NCBI GenBank assembly: GCA_000695325.1
Contig: AVPN01000400.1
Span: 29,202 to 54,362, forward strand
Reading direction: 5' to 3'
Source of the DNA: Pleurobrachia bachei
Lineage: Eukaryota > Ctenophora > Tentaculata > Cydippida > Pleurobrachiidae
DNA: 25,161 nt
Shown here: positions 9,403 through 22,300 of the stretch, piece by piece
Position numbering within the stretch: the first letter of the stretch is position 1
How the letters are laid out: the number at the start of each line of letters is the position of its first letter
Translations under genes and position numbers: made by a program
Notes under the pieces: generated by a model
What the model saw: only the letters and a program-made list of their open reading frames with translations
Told to the model about the DNA's origin: nothing
Databases searched by the model: none

Positions 9403-12400
9403 TCATGTCCTATTTCTAGATCTCTTATACCGATCATCGGTTGAAGATGAAGGGGGAGATCTCTGTCTCTCGTTAGACCTTTTCCGGTCAATATATTGTC
9501 CCCCTGATCTGTTTCGCATCCTATATTTCCGGACAGGATCAGTGTGCCGTCTCTGGTATTGAGGGTCCGTCCACTCTGGTGATACCTCTCTAACATCAGG
9601 AGGAGTTGGTGATTTGATTGGAGAGGTCATTTGATCTGATGAGGGCTCCTTAGTACGGGGTTTTACCACCACAGTATCATCAGAACCAGAGGAAGACCTT
9701 CGTTTCCGGTATCTTTTTGAGGTCCTCCTACCTCGTGGTTCTGGGTGTTCCTCCTGGGGTGGAGGGGAGGGAGGGGGTGGAGGAGAGGGAGGGGGAGGTT
9801 TCATTGGTTCGGCCGGGACGCGATGGTTTATCCGGACTGTTCGATCTCGAGTTGAACTTCTCCTCACCATAGGTTTGGGAGATGGTTTTCTCTTCACCTT
9901 CCTCTCGGATCTCCTCTCACGGGCAACAGGCTCACTTTTCCGGGAAGAAGATGATCTGTCTCTAGATGATCTTGTGCCACTCTCTTGGGATGAAGATCTC
10001 TCTTCTTTTAGACGATCTTTCGTTCTCTCCCCTCGTGATGACGACCTATCTTCTTTTGGGAGAGCTTTCTTTGTCGGAGATTTGTCAAGAGATCTGGACT
10101 TTCTGTGAGCCATATCATCTTTGCTGGGAGTCCTAGTCGCATCTTTGCTGGGAGTCCTAGTCGCATCTTTGCTGGGAGTCCTAGTCGCATCTTTGCTGGG
10201 AGTCCTAGTCGCATCTTTGCTGGGAGTCCTAGTCGCATCTTTGCTGGGAGTCCTAGTCGCATCTTTGCTGGGAGTCCTAGTCGCATCTTTGCTGGGAGTC
10301 CTAGTCGCATCTTTGCTGGGAGTCCTAGTCGCATCTTTGCTAGGCGTCCTAGTCGCATCTTTACTAGGAGTCCTCTCATCGTTGTGGTTTTGTGCCCCCT
10401 GATTTGGCGTTTTGCTACACTCACGATCAGAAGATTTAGTATCTCTACTCCTTCTTCTCTCTTCTTTAGGCGATATGTCATGCCTAGATCTGCCCTGATC
10501 TTTCCGATCAGAATCTCTCCTATCTTTGTTACGTCTCAACCTGGTGTCATCATTTTTAGCCGAGTTAGACGGTGTTCTGCGGGATACTCTATCACCATCA
10601 TCTTTTGAGAACCTTCTCTCTTTTTGTGGGGGCGACTTTCTTATTTCCGAAGTTGGGGTAGGTGACCGGGTAGCAGGTGAGATATCCCTCTCCTGGCCGG
10701 TCTTCTCGGGTGTTGCTACCCCAGGGTTACCCACAAGGGTTCCAGACCTGACTTCTGGCATGGAGACAGGTGGGGTGTCTGCTCTGACTGCTGCTGGGAG
10801 TGGTGGGGTGCAGGGAGGAGGTGGAGGTGGGGGTTGTTGTGGAGGTGGAGGGTCACTAGGGAAGGGTGGCGGCGTCTCAGCTGGTGAGACAGGAGAGACA
10901 TGAGTTGAGATACTCTCAACACCACCACTAGATCGATTCCTCAGCAAAGGGTTCATCCTGGTTTTAGTGAGTCGAGAGAGCAGACTTGAATCAAATATAA
11001 CCACCTTCTGAGGGTCAGGGGGAGCGTAGGAGCTACCATCGCTCTGGTTAGCCTGCTCCGTGGTCGAGGACACTTCCTCTTGGTCAGGGACGGAGGGAGA
11101 GGAGGAGACGGGTTCAGAGGAGGAAACAAGATGGTCTGATGATGTCACTGTCTGGTCCTGATCTGAGGGGGTGGTCACTGCAGACTGGATGGGGGTAGTC
11201 ATTGCAGACTGGATGGGATCAGCAGCAGCACTGGTAGCAGGGGGTGTTGAGTAGACGGGTGGTGGTGGAGGAGGGGAGGGTGTAGCGGGGTGTTTCTCAT
11301 TGGGCGGCGTCATCAGCTCTGTCTTGATCACTGGTCGGTGGATCATTTGTCTGAAGGTATCCTCTCTCTTCTCACCCTTCACAAAGATAGCTGGTTGTTT
11401 GGGGGACGAGATGAGGAGGTTGAGGGATTTGGGGTTGAACCCTGGAGATACAGATGGGCTACTGATGGGTCCTGGTATAACGGGCACTTTGGAAACCTGG
11501 TGGGCGGTAAACGTGGCCAGGGGGAAGGATGAACTAGCACTCGGAGGTGCCGATATGGCTGCTGAACCAGGCCTTGGACTGCAGCTATCCTGGTTACAAT
11601 CCATTGGTTCCGGGGTTTCCGGAGTTTTCCGGACTCTTGGCGGTGGTGCGGGCTGCTTCTTCCTCAGATCCTGGACTGCATTTTCAACACCCTGGAAGGC
11701 AGATTTGGGGACCATTTCGGAGGGTTCAGGTCGTTGTGGTTGGGGTGTAGGCAGTCCAATCTGATCTATCTTAGCACTGCTGCTGCTTGGTAGAGATGGT
11801 TTGGTAGTTTGATCGCTAGTTCCACGTCTCTGCTGCTCTGAATACATGGCATATGTGATCTTCCGTTTCTGGCCGGGTGGCTTGGGGACTATGGTTCGAG
11901 TTGGGGGTCGGGGTAGAAGCCGGGGGTCCCGAGACATTGCCGCAGCGGTGGATGTGGGAGGTGTTACTGGGACAATTGAAATGGGACGGGCAGGGATCAC
12001 ACTCCCAGGAGGCAGGACTGAAGAGGAGGAAGAACCACGACGAGACCGCTCCTTACTAACACCACTTGGTCAGGGACGGAGGGAGAGGAGGAGACGGGTT
12101 CAGAGGAGGAAACAAGATGGTCTGATGATGTCACTGTCTGGTCCTGATCTGAGGGGGTGGTCACTGCAGACTGGATGGGGGTAGTCATTGCAGACTGGAT
12201 GGGATCAGCAGCAGCACTGGTAGCAGGGGGTGTTGAGTAGACGGGTGGTGGTGGAGGAGGGGAGGGTGTAGCGGGGTGTTTCTCATTGGGCGGCGTCATC
12301 AGCTCTGTCTTGATCACTGGTCGGTGGATCATTTGTCTGAAGGTATCCTCTCTCTTCTCACCCTTCACAAAGATAGCTGGTTGTTTGGGGGACGAGATGA

Positions 12401-13316
12401 GGAGGTTGAGGGATTTGGGGTTGAACCCTGGAGATACAGATGGGCTACTGATGGGTCCTGGTATAACGGGCACTTTGGAAACCTGGTGGGCGGTAAACGT
12501 GGCCAGGGGGAAGGATGAACTAGCACTCGGAGGTGCCGATATGGCTGCTGAACCAGGCCTTGGACTGCAGCTATCCTGGTTACAATCCATTGGTTCCGGG
12601 GTTTCCGGAGTTTTCCGGACTCTTGGCGGTGGTGCGGGCTGCTTCTTCCTCAGATCCTGGACTGCATTTTCAACACCCTGGAAGGCAGATTTGGGGACCA
12701 TTTCGGAGGGTTCAGGTCGTTGTGGTTGGGGTGTAGGCAGTCCAATCTGATCTATCTTAGCACTGCTGCTGCTTGGTAGAGATGGTTTGGTAGTTTGATC
12801 GCTAGTTCCACGTCTCTGCTGCTCTGAATACATGGCATATGTGATCTTCCGTTTCTGGCCGGGTGGCTTGGGGACTATGGTTCGAGTTGGGGGTCGGGGT
12901 AGAAGCCGGGGGTCCCGAGACATTGCCGCAGCGGTGGATGTGGGAGGTGTTACTGGGACAATTGAAATGGGACGGGCAGGGATCACACTCCCAGGAGGCA
13001 GGACTGAAGAGGAGGAAGAACCACGACGAGACCGCTCCTTACTAACACCACTGCCACTACTACTGGGTTTGTATGGACGGGGTTCAGGTTTCCGGATTGG
13101 AACACTACTACTCCCAACACTACTATGTGGCCTCCTGGTGGTGCTATTGTTCTGGTGGTCAACAGGTCTGGTATCGTGGGCGGGGGGTGGGTTGAAGACA
13201 GATAGGTCTGCTGATCTGATTCGCTGACTCTGCTTCAATTTGTCGTATTTGCCCTTTAGTTCTTTGTGGTTCTTTCGTTCCAGTTCGAAGAAGTTCCTTG
13301 CGTTCATCAGACTCAA
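9403..13316 (-). CDS. KDM3-type gene exon 12: coiled coil, Pro/Ser-rich and SR-rich C-terminal tail
   Basis: The exon starts after the acceptor CCCATTTCAG with [20 protein letters not shown], which continues the coiled coil of exon 11. It then becomes Pro/Ser/Thr-rich with polyproline runs, followed by a charged Arg/Ser/Asp/Lys region (repeated [28 protein letters not shown]) and ends KRSRNRT. SR-rich tails like this are typical of nuclear proteins near transcription and splicing, and the many SP/TP sites suggest proline-directed kinase control (inference). The 986-bp duplication puts the middle out of frame: reading on from the right copy meets a stop at 11997. With one copy the exon is 2,928 nt, exactly 975 codons plus stop. 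I do not recognise a homologue of this tail. Confidence 0.75.
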
Positions 13317-16300
13317 CTGAAATGGGAGGAGTAGCTTAGTTAACACAACATCATCTAACATAACCATATGATAACTAACATATGCTATCTAACTGTGGCA
13401 GTTTACGGGGCCCCCAGCTTAGCCAATACTCTTGTTATGTTCTAACCCTTCTTTACATTTCTAACACCGTCTAGCTAGTCAAACCAACCTCTTGAGAGCT
13501 GAGTAGTTGTTGGAAACTCTCCTTCTCCGTGACTGCAGCACTCTTCACCTCACTTAGTTCATTCTTCAGTCGCTCAATAACCAGGTCCCGGGGATCAGGG
13601 GAGTTGCTGGGATTGGGACCAGTAGAGTGGCAGTTACACCCTCCCTTGTGTGTGTCAGTCCCCTTAGTATCCTGGAGAACTGAGACACAGTCCTTGACAC
13701 CATGGTATACCAGGTTCTTGATCTGAAAAGAAGGGGGGTTTAGAGCCCGTTTAGAGGAGAGTGAATAGATCATAAATGGGAAAAGGTCCAGCTGTACTCT
13801 GTAGTTGGGACACAACTGTCTCACTATTGACAATCGCCACTCTCTTACCTCTCCCTCCCTGTCTCACTCTCTCCCATTTACCTGTAACTTATCCTCCTGA
13901 TTGCAGTGTTGTTTTGTCAGATGCCTTATCTCCTCGGTGTATTTCAGACAGAACTGAACTCTCTCCGGGGACACAAAGTCCTCAGCGATCTTGATACAGC
14001 TCTGCAGGTTGCGTACCTAATGGAGGTGGATATGTTTAGACCTGGTGTTTTGATAAGTTTTCAAAGATTTCCTTTCTAGGGCTTAAATCAGGAAACCAGG
14101 CGCCCCACACAGTTCAGAACAAGGGGTAGTTATAACTACCCGTTATTTTTAAGATCAGCTGATTACCAGTACCTGATGTGGAGCCCCAGCGGGAATCATT
14201 ACTGCATCACCCTCACACTGAACTATCGCCCATCCTTTTACACCGTAATCCTGTTGTAATCGTTTCCTCATAGCCCGGTCCAGGTAGATGGTCTGATCGT
14301 GGATTGGATCATGACCCGCAGGTAACGACTGTCCCCTTTCATCCAACACTTTGTGAATAAAATGCCGTATCTTATCAATATCATTAGGATGGAAAATATG
14401 CCATAGTGCCCCTATCTTCAACCTCTCTCTCCTAATTCTCTCAATCTGCACATCGTCCGCATCCTCGCACAGTTGCCTCAGATTGTAGACTCTCCTCTTC
14501 AGACTGCTGTTAGTTCCACTCTCAGTTGGGTTGGATTCCTTACCCTCTCCCTCATCTTGGTAAAACTACTGTTGTAGGACTCTGACCGGGTGCATGTACT
14601 ACTACAACCGGCGATCAGAGATATCAATGTGCAGCACCGTGCTACCCTCTGTATAGGATGAGAGAGGTGTGTTTAGTGTTCAATCTTCAAGGATTAACTG
14701 AGCTTCACGCTCTGTTACACTCTATCAAATCCACAAAGAATCAAATTCTCTGGCCCTACTCTACTCTCTCTCGACTCGACTAAATCATACAATCACATAC
14801 CATCTGGATTGTTGGCGTTGCTGTATGCAATGTACATCTTGGGGCCCAGATCTGGAGTACAGTAGATATTGGGGAGGTACCGGGCTATATTGTAGATACC
14901 ATCCCGTAGTGTATAATCCTTTAGAGGGATCACCTCCATAAAGTCTGCATACCTGAAGAGAGGGGGGTTAGGATTAGGAGAGGGAGCATGGAGGATTAGT
15001 GGTATGGTATCAATGGGTCCTGGTACACAGTACACAGTACCAGAAACTAATCATGAGACTTGAGAGGGAAATCGAGGCAATGATTATAACTATAATACTG
15101 ACCACTGTGGCAGTTTATCCTTGAAGTCCCACGTTGTAGGCCAGTCCTTCAGTTTTAGAATCATTGGGTCACCATTCTCGTTTCTAGGTCGCTCGTGAAC
15201 ATTCTCAAATCCATCAAAGAAGTCCTTGAGCGGTAACCGGTGAACCTCCAGAGTGGATGTATTCACTACAAGCTCCCGCTCCAAACCTATTATAGGATAA
15301 AAAACTGTAAAGAATATCCTTATTTCCTTTCTCTATCCCTCTATTAGTTATAAGTTACATCCCTCCAAGAATGATCTCACTCATGGAAATATTTACCAAA
15401 TTGTTTGCTAAAGCTGGAAGGGTGCCATAGTTCGTTATCACGGTCCCTATGAACACCCTGTACAACTACTGCATTCCCCTTGTGAAGATACTTTTGGAAG
15501 AGGGGGATATTCCGGGGATCATTGCTGTTCTTCAACGCCAACACTTGACCATAACAGAACAGGTCATGGGGGACCTCACTTTTTCCCCTCCCCATTGGAG
15601 ACCATTGTTCTCCCCAACCTGTTCAATTATCAAAACGAATGACGGTCAAAGGGAACTAAAATAATTTCTATTACCATCAGAAGGTGTCTGGTTGAAGGGT
15701 AGATCAGTGACGGATATACAATGCTGTTCCTTAACCCCCTCCACTGCTGAAGACAACTGTTTCACTGCATTCGGTGGGATTGTAACGCATGTCTCCAAAG
15801 CTTTGAGATTGTGTGCACTCCCATCACTACAGTCAGACAGACCAATCGATATCAGACCTAGGGGGGTAGTGTTATAAATACTCAAAAGCAAAAGCGGAAG
15901 TAGGTATTATAAGATTGGATATATCCGGTCTGGATAAGTTATCCGGATAACAGTTTGGGTTTCATGATTGGAGGGAGAGGACTGCGCGCTCGATAGAAAA
16001 TTGTTTGCTTTTATTACAAACACCCTGCAAAATGGGATGGTTTCGGGCCGCGCGGCGCCAACAACAAACCATCCTTTCTCTCCACCTTTCTCAATGTCTC
16101 TCACTTCTACCGGTCACTCATTCACTCTTGCACTCTCTCTGAATCTCTCTGTACCTGCCAGGCGGTCCTTGTAACAGTCCATACAGATAACAAACCCGCA
16201 CCGGGGACAGAACAGGTGTACATTGAATAGCGTGGTTGTACAGCTGTCACATAACTCTCTGACGTTCTTTACTTGGTGCTTCAAACCTGCAGGGTAATTG

Positions 16301-19300
16301 CAGGGTAATTGAATTGGTCATTGTTTAGTGTGACAATCCAGTGTTGCTGTGAAAATGAAGGGAGGAGATTTAGCACAGCCACTCCCCCAAATGATCAAAA
16401 CCTATCCAAATTCCAACAACAGTGATCCAGTGATCTAACTCACGTATATCTCTGGCGTTCTCCAGTTCCCACAGTTCGACTGTCATCATCTTGTTGAAGT
16501 GGGGTAGGAGGTGACGGAGTATGTACCGGGCTGGTTCTATAGTCAGTTCTGTGTTGCCCTCACAACCTGGTGGGGTGTCAGGAATGGGATGAGAGTGGGG
16601 GTAAGGAATGGGGTAGCAGGGATCAGGGTCCATGGATGAGATCAGTTGTAAAGGGGATAACGTGTGTGATTTGCCATCACAGGAGGAACTGGGTATAATT
16701 GGGTACTACAGTGTAATTCCAGCTGTTCTAGAAGATAAAAGAGCACCTGCTGTATACAGAGTGTATCATCACAATGTCTATCGAATTTCCTTGATAGAAT
16801 TCAGCAGATTAAAGAACATTCTGGACCAAAAGGGATCCGCCCTAATCACCCAAACCCTCTAAAACTACGCAGAACTACCAGGACAGCATGACCTATAACA
16901 CCACCAAATAAAACCAACCTGCAGGAATCCAGTTCATGAGGTTGGCACTTGTTGTAGAGCTCTCAAAGTCCACTACATTCAATCTGCCCTCCCTCTTGAC
17001 TAATTTCCTGAAGCACAAGAACCGGCACGTATCATCGTCCTGGTCTTGTTGAACACAATCCAGACAGAGGGGTATCCACCTCTTGTACTGGGTACAACTG
17101 AGTCTTTGGATGAATGGGACTCCTTCCTGTTCCTCTCGCACTGATTCTGGCAGGGTACCTGGGGGGATAGGTCAAAGTTAGGGAGATTGGTCAAAGTTAG
17201 GGTCAAGAATGCAGATTGCAGATACCAAGCTCAGTTAGAACAACAATGCTTCTAATTCTCCCCTCTCTCTCGACTTACCAGTAAACTTGCAGGACATTAG
17301 AGATTGTTGTTTCAGATAATCCTCCTCCCCCTGACCATCACTTTGTAGCACCTCGAAGTTGATCTCCTTCAGTCTGGTACACGTTTTACAGTGGCTCCGT
17401 ACCATGGTCAGTGTCAGGAGACCCTGTTCACAGAAGGGGCAGTACGGGACCAGAGAGTTACAGTAGTTGGTAACCCAGAACTCGAACAGATCAGACTGGG
17501 TGTTGGTGTTTGTGAAGTGTGTCTGGAAGGCCTTCATGGACCTGATACCCTGGGAGGCGGTACAGTCTGCAAACACAGAGGAGAGGGCGATAAGGAAGGG
17601 ATGGGCAGTTGCAGGATCCAGGGTAGAGAATGAGATCTGGCCGTGACATCTCTTCAACCCGGTACAACCCAACTTTTGGTAGTGGGTGAATATCCCAACG
17701 AAACTGGTAAAATCCCCTGAATCACAGAATACACACGTGTACGGGTTCTGGGATGGTAGTTTTGATTTGATGAAGTTGAGGAGTCTCCTGTGACATTCAG
17801 CATCATGAACCCCCATCACCGTCAGTAGATTGCCCTCCCTCAGTTTGGGATATTTCTCCTTGATCACAGATACTGTCCTCTTGTACGCGTTTATCAGATC
17901 CGATTTGACGTGTTGCCGGTCCAGTTCGTCTGTAGTTTTGATCTGGGTTAGGAGTTGGAGCATTACACGACACTCAAATGTTACAAGGTGAAACTGGACG
18001 TCTTTCTCGCTGGGGAAGGTAATCTCACAGAGACAGCAGGTTTTAGAGAGGGATATTTTCTCAGCGATATCAAACCTGGCAGAGAGGAAGGATTGGGAGG
18101 AACTGAGCTGGTGTTTGAACGACTCCATTGATCCATCATAGTTGGGGTAACTGTTTAGTGTTTGGAGGACGGACTGTTTGATATCTGTTAGGACAGTGGG
18201 AGATAGTATCTCGTTTCTATTGCTCTCCTTCTCCTTCATTCTAGATATCATCTCCATGCCAAATCTGCGTATCTCAAACAGGTCAGTAGAGGTAAAAGCA
18301 GTGGTAATGGCACCTCCAACCTCCCCACCACCACCGTGTTTCTTGCGGCCAACTAACTCCCTGAATGATCCCAGAAACTCTCTAACTACAGAACATCCGG
18401 AGGTATCTTCCTCAAACCAGAGATGTTTGGGTGAAGACGTCCCGCAGATACCACAGACCCCGTCAACCATGACATCCTGGAGCCAGTAGTTGGAGATAAA
18501 CCCCAGTGTTGCCAGATTGGGACCATCTGATAGTTCTGTCACTGTGGATCTGTTTAGGACACAATTAGGATTAGCATCATACAGATAGAAGAGTTGTTGC
18601 AGGATTGGAAGTAGTTTCTTTGGTCGAGATTTCGGTCTCTCCTCCTCATCTTCCCCCATTGCAATGGGTCCGACAGTCCTTTCCCACTCATGTTTTGTAA
18701 GTTCACCGAATGTCCTAAAAGTCGGACACTGAAGGAACAAGACATGAACCAGCAGTGCATTCTGTGAGGGTTGAACGACAAAACAAAACTGGCACATCTT
18801 GTCTCCACTGGAGATGTATTGGGAGATGTTTCTCTGATGGGATGTGTACCACTCTTGGGACTCACTCAGCCATTCCTCAAGCACCACCTCACTGCCATAC
18901 CAGTCCCCGTGGTCTGAAGTACACTCAAATAGGACATTACGGACATTTCCCAGGAGGGTCTGTAGTTGGACCCGGGCTGGGCTGAGGGTGGCTGGTCGAT
19001 CATCAGACACCGACTTGGTGTTGAAGATATTGTTAACCCTGTGTACCTCAGCTGATATAGTTAGAAACTGTCTGAGATACTGGCACGCTCCAAGAGCTAT
19101 GTGTGGTAAGCGGTTATTAACACCAACATCCTCGAAACAAAGGGGACAAGTAGGCCCGGATCTCTTCTTCATTATGTACTTTTTAGCCCATGCCACCAGG
19201 TCATGTAGTACGGCCAGTTCGGGGGAGTTGACATCTGGGAGTGGATCCACAGGTGCCTCACCAAACAGTACCTCCCGTACCTCACTTGTGAGGTTCATGT

Positions 19301-22300
19301 TTAGGAATTTCCCGGTCACAATGGACAGATACTCTGAGAGGATATCTATCTTTAGTAAGATCTCTATCTCACCCCTCTTGATAGCTTCCTGTACAATAAG
19401 ATTGGCGTGTTTGGTGGAGGGGAAACTAGTAGTGAGGCAGTCCCAGTCCAGAACGGGAAGGTATCGGTAGATCTGTGCACATAACGCTCTCAACACCTTA
19501 CATGAGATGTACATGAAGCCAAATCTGCGTATCTCAAACAGGTCAGTAGAGGTAAAAGCAGTGGTAATGGCACCTCCAACCTCCCCACCACCACCGTGTT
19601 TCTTGCGGCCAACTAACTCCCTGAATGATCCCAGAAACTCTCTAACTACAGAACATCCGGAGGTATCTTCCTCAAACCAGAGATGTTTGGGTGAAGACGT
19701 CCCGCAGATACCACAGACCCCGTCAACCATGACATCCTGGAGCCAGTAGTTGGAGATAAACCCCAGTGTTGCCAGATTGGGACCATCTGATAGTTCTGTC
19801 ACTGTGGATCTGTTTAGGACACAATTAGGATTAGCATCATACAGATAGAAGAGTTGTTGCAGGATTGGAAGTAGTTTCTTTGGTCGAGATTTCGGTCTCT
19901 CCTCCTCATCTTCCCCCATTGCAATGGGTCCGACAGTCCTTTCCCACTCATGTTTTGTAAGTTCACCGAATGTCCTAAAAGTCGGACACTGAAGGAACAA
20001 GACATGAACCAGCAGTGCATTCTGTGAGGGTTGAACGACAAAACAAAACTGGCACATCTTGTCTCCACTGGAGATGTATTGGGAGATGTTTCTCTGATGG
20101 GATGTGTACCACTCTTGGGACTCACTCAGCCATTCCTCAAGCACCACCTCACTGCCATACCAGTCCCCGTGGTCTGAAGTACACTCAAATAGGACATTAC
20201 GGACATTTCCCAGGAGGGTCTGTAGTTGGACCCGGGCTGGGCTGAGGGTGGCTGGTCGATCATCAGACACCGACTTGGTGTTGAAGATATTGTTAACCCT
20301 GTGTACCTCAGCTGATATAGTTAGAAACTGTCTGAGATACTGGCACGCTCCAAGAGCTATGTGTGGTAAGCGGTTATTAACACCAACATCCTCGAAACAA
20401 AGGGGACAAGTAGGCCCGGATCTCTTCTTCATTATGTACTTTTTAGCCCATGCCACCAGGTCATGTAGTACGGCCAGTTCGGGGGAGTTGACATCTGGGA
20501 GTGGATCCACAGGTGCCTCACCAAACAGTACCTCCCGTACCTCACTTGTGAGGTTCATGTTTAGGAATTTCCCGGTCACAATGGACAGATACTCTGAGAG
20601 GATATCTATCTTTAGTAAGATCTCTATCTCACCCCTCTTGATAGCTTCCTGTACAATAAGATTGGCGTGTTTGGTGGAGGGGAAACTAGTAGTGAGGCAG
20701 TCCCAGTCCAGAACGGGAAGGTATCGGTAGATCTGTGCACATAACGCTCTCAACACCTTACATGAGATGTACATGAAGTGTTTCAGGAGGTTTTTAGCAC
20801 TGTTGAAGTTAACCTCACAAAAGGGGCACTCCGTCTCTTTCCGTTCAGATCCATGCTCTGCCACCATCTTGGCGGCCCAGGCCTCCTGAACATCTTCAAT
20901 GATCTTAGCAACCCCGTGGTCTTTGGGTGTTTTGTAGAACTGTAGGGTGAATTGGTTATCAAGGGATAGGAATAACATCGCATTAGCAAGTAACTCGTTC
21001 CCAAGGTCATCATTTATGTAGGTTTGTTTGATTTTCAGTGGTCGCTCCAGGGGCTGGTGAGAAAGGAATGTTTGGAAGACACAGCTTATCTTCCGTTTAG
21101 TGGCCTGCTCTCTCGTCCAGCTAAACTGGACATGTGTCTTCATGTCGCTGTATAGTTCCTGAAGCACGGGGCACAACGCGTATACAAGGTGATGTTTTAG
21201 GGTGAGGGAGAATGTGATAGGTGTCCCACAGAGAGGACAACTCTGTTCACAGCCCTCCACCGCCCTCCCAACCACCAACTCCAAGGCTCGAACCACGAAC
21301 ATGCCCTTGTTCTCCCTAACAAAAGACAGATTGTGAAGGTCCTGCTTGAAGTTTAGAATGAAGAAGTTTAGGAGGCAGTAGTAGTAGAGAAAGGTCCACG
21401 AGGTACCCATTCGCTGGGAGACACTCAATACTGAGGGTTTCTCGTGGAATATCACAAACTGTCGGAACACAATACACCCCTCCATTAGATGACTGGCACT
21501 AAATGATACCCCATCATCTCCCCCTGATCCTGGTATCTTGTCCCCACAAAACGTACAAACATGCCTCAACTCGGCCACACCCCGACAATGGAAGTACTCC
21601 CGCGAGAACATGTCACTGACAATCACCGAGTTAACGGACCTTTCTGGTGGTGCAGGTGGTGTTGGGGCGGGTAATGACTGCGCCCCAATAACAACATCTT
21701 GGAATACAGCCTGAACCGCAGGACAGGATATGATGATGTGTTTCTTGACTGTGCCCGTAGGGAAGTTCTTCTCGCACAGCAGACACGTTGGTCTGGTTCT
21801 GTCAATAATGACTTCATTCACCCACGTTATCAAGTCTTTAGTAAGTGACACCATGAACCCTTTGTGATCCTGAATCCCCTCATGACCCTTCTTCTCAATG
21901 GCACCTTTGAACCTCTTGAACACAGCTCGGAGTAGACCTAACATGGCAGATTTAGACATTTGTTTGTCCTTGTTCACAGCCTTCATCTTCTCAATTGATC
22001 CTATCTCAGACATGAACTTCCAGCCGCTCGTCTGAACAGAGACATCCTTGAAAGGCCGGGGTGTCCTACCCTTAGGTTTAGGAGCGGCACTACCTGGTTC
22101 CTTTGGTTTCGTTGTTTTTGTTGCCGTCCCTGACGACCTGGACCTTGGCTTTGGAGCCGGTTTGCCTTCTGATGCAGGGGTGGATGTTTTGCGACGCTTA
22201 CTAGCACTAGAGGCACTACTACTATTCCGTGGTTTCTTGGGTACAGGGCTGACTAGTAGCTGAGCGGCGTATTGTTGTTGTGTTTGTTGTGTACTGGTGC

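Noticed and set aside
10117-10379. Regular 24-bp repeats as a CRISPR-like array
   Set aside because: Units abut without spacers, sit in a eukaryotic coding exon and encode an octapeptide ladder.
10105-10608. Plus-strand repetitive frame (repeated IFAGSPSR)
   Set aside because: It is the antisense reading of the RTPSKD minisatellite.
18844-20730. 208-residue plus-strand frames opposite KDM3-type exon 1
   Set aside because: They are shadows of the minus-strand coding exon and appear twice only because of the 1,260-bp duplication.
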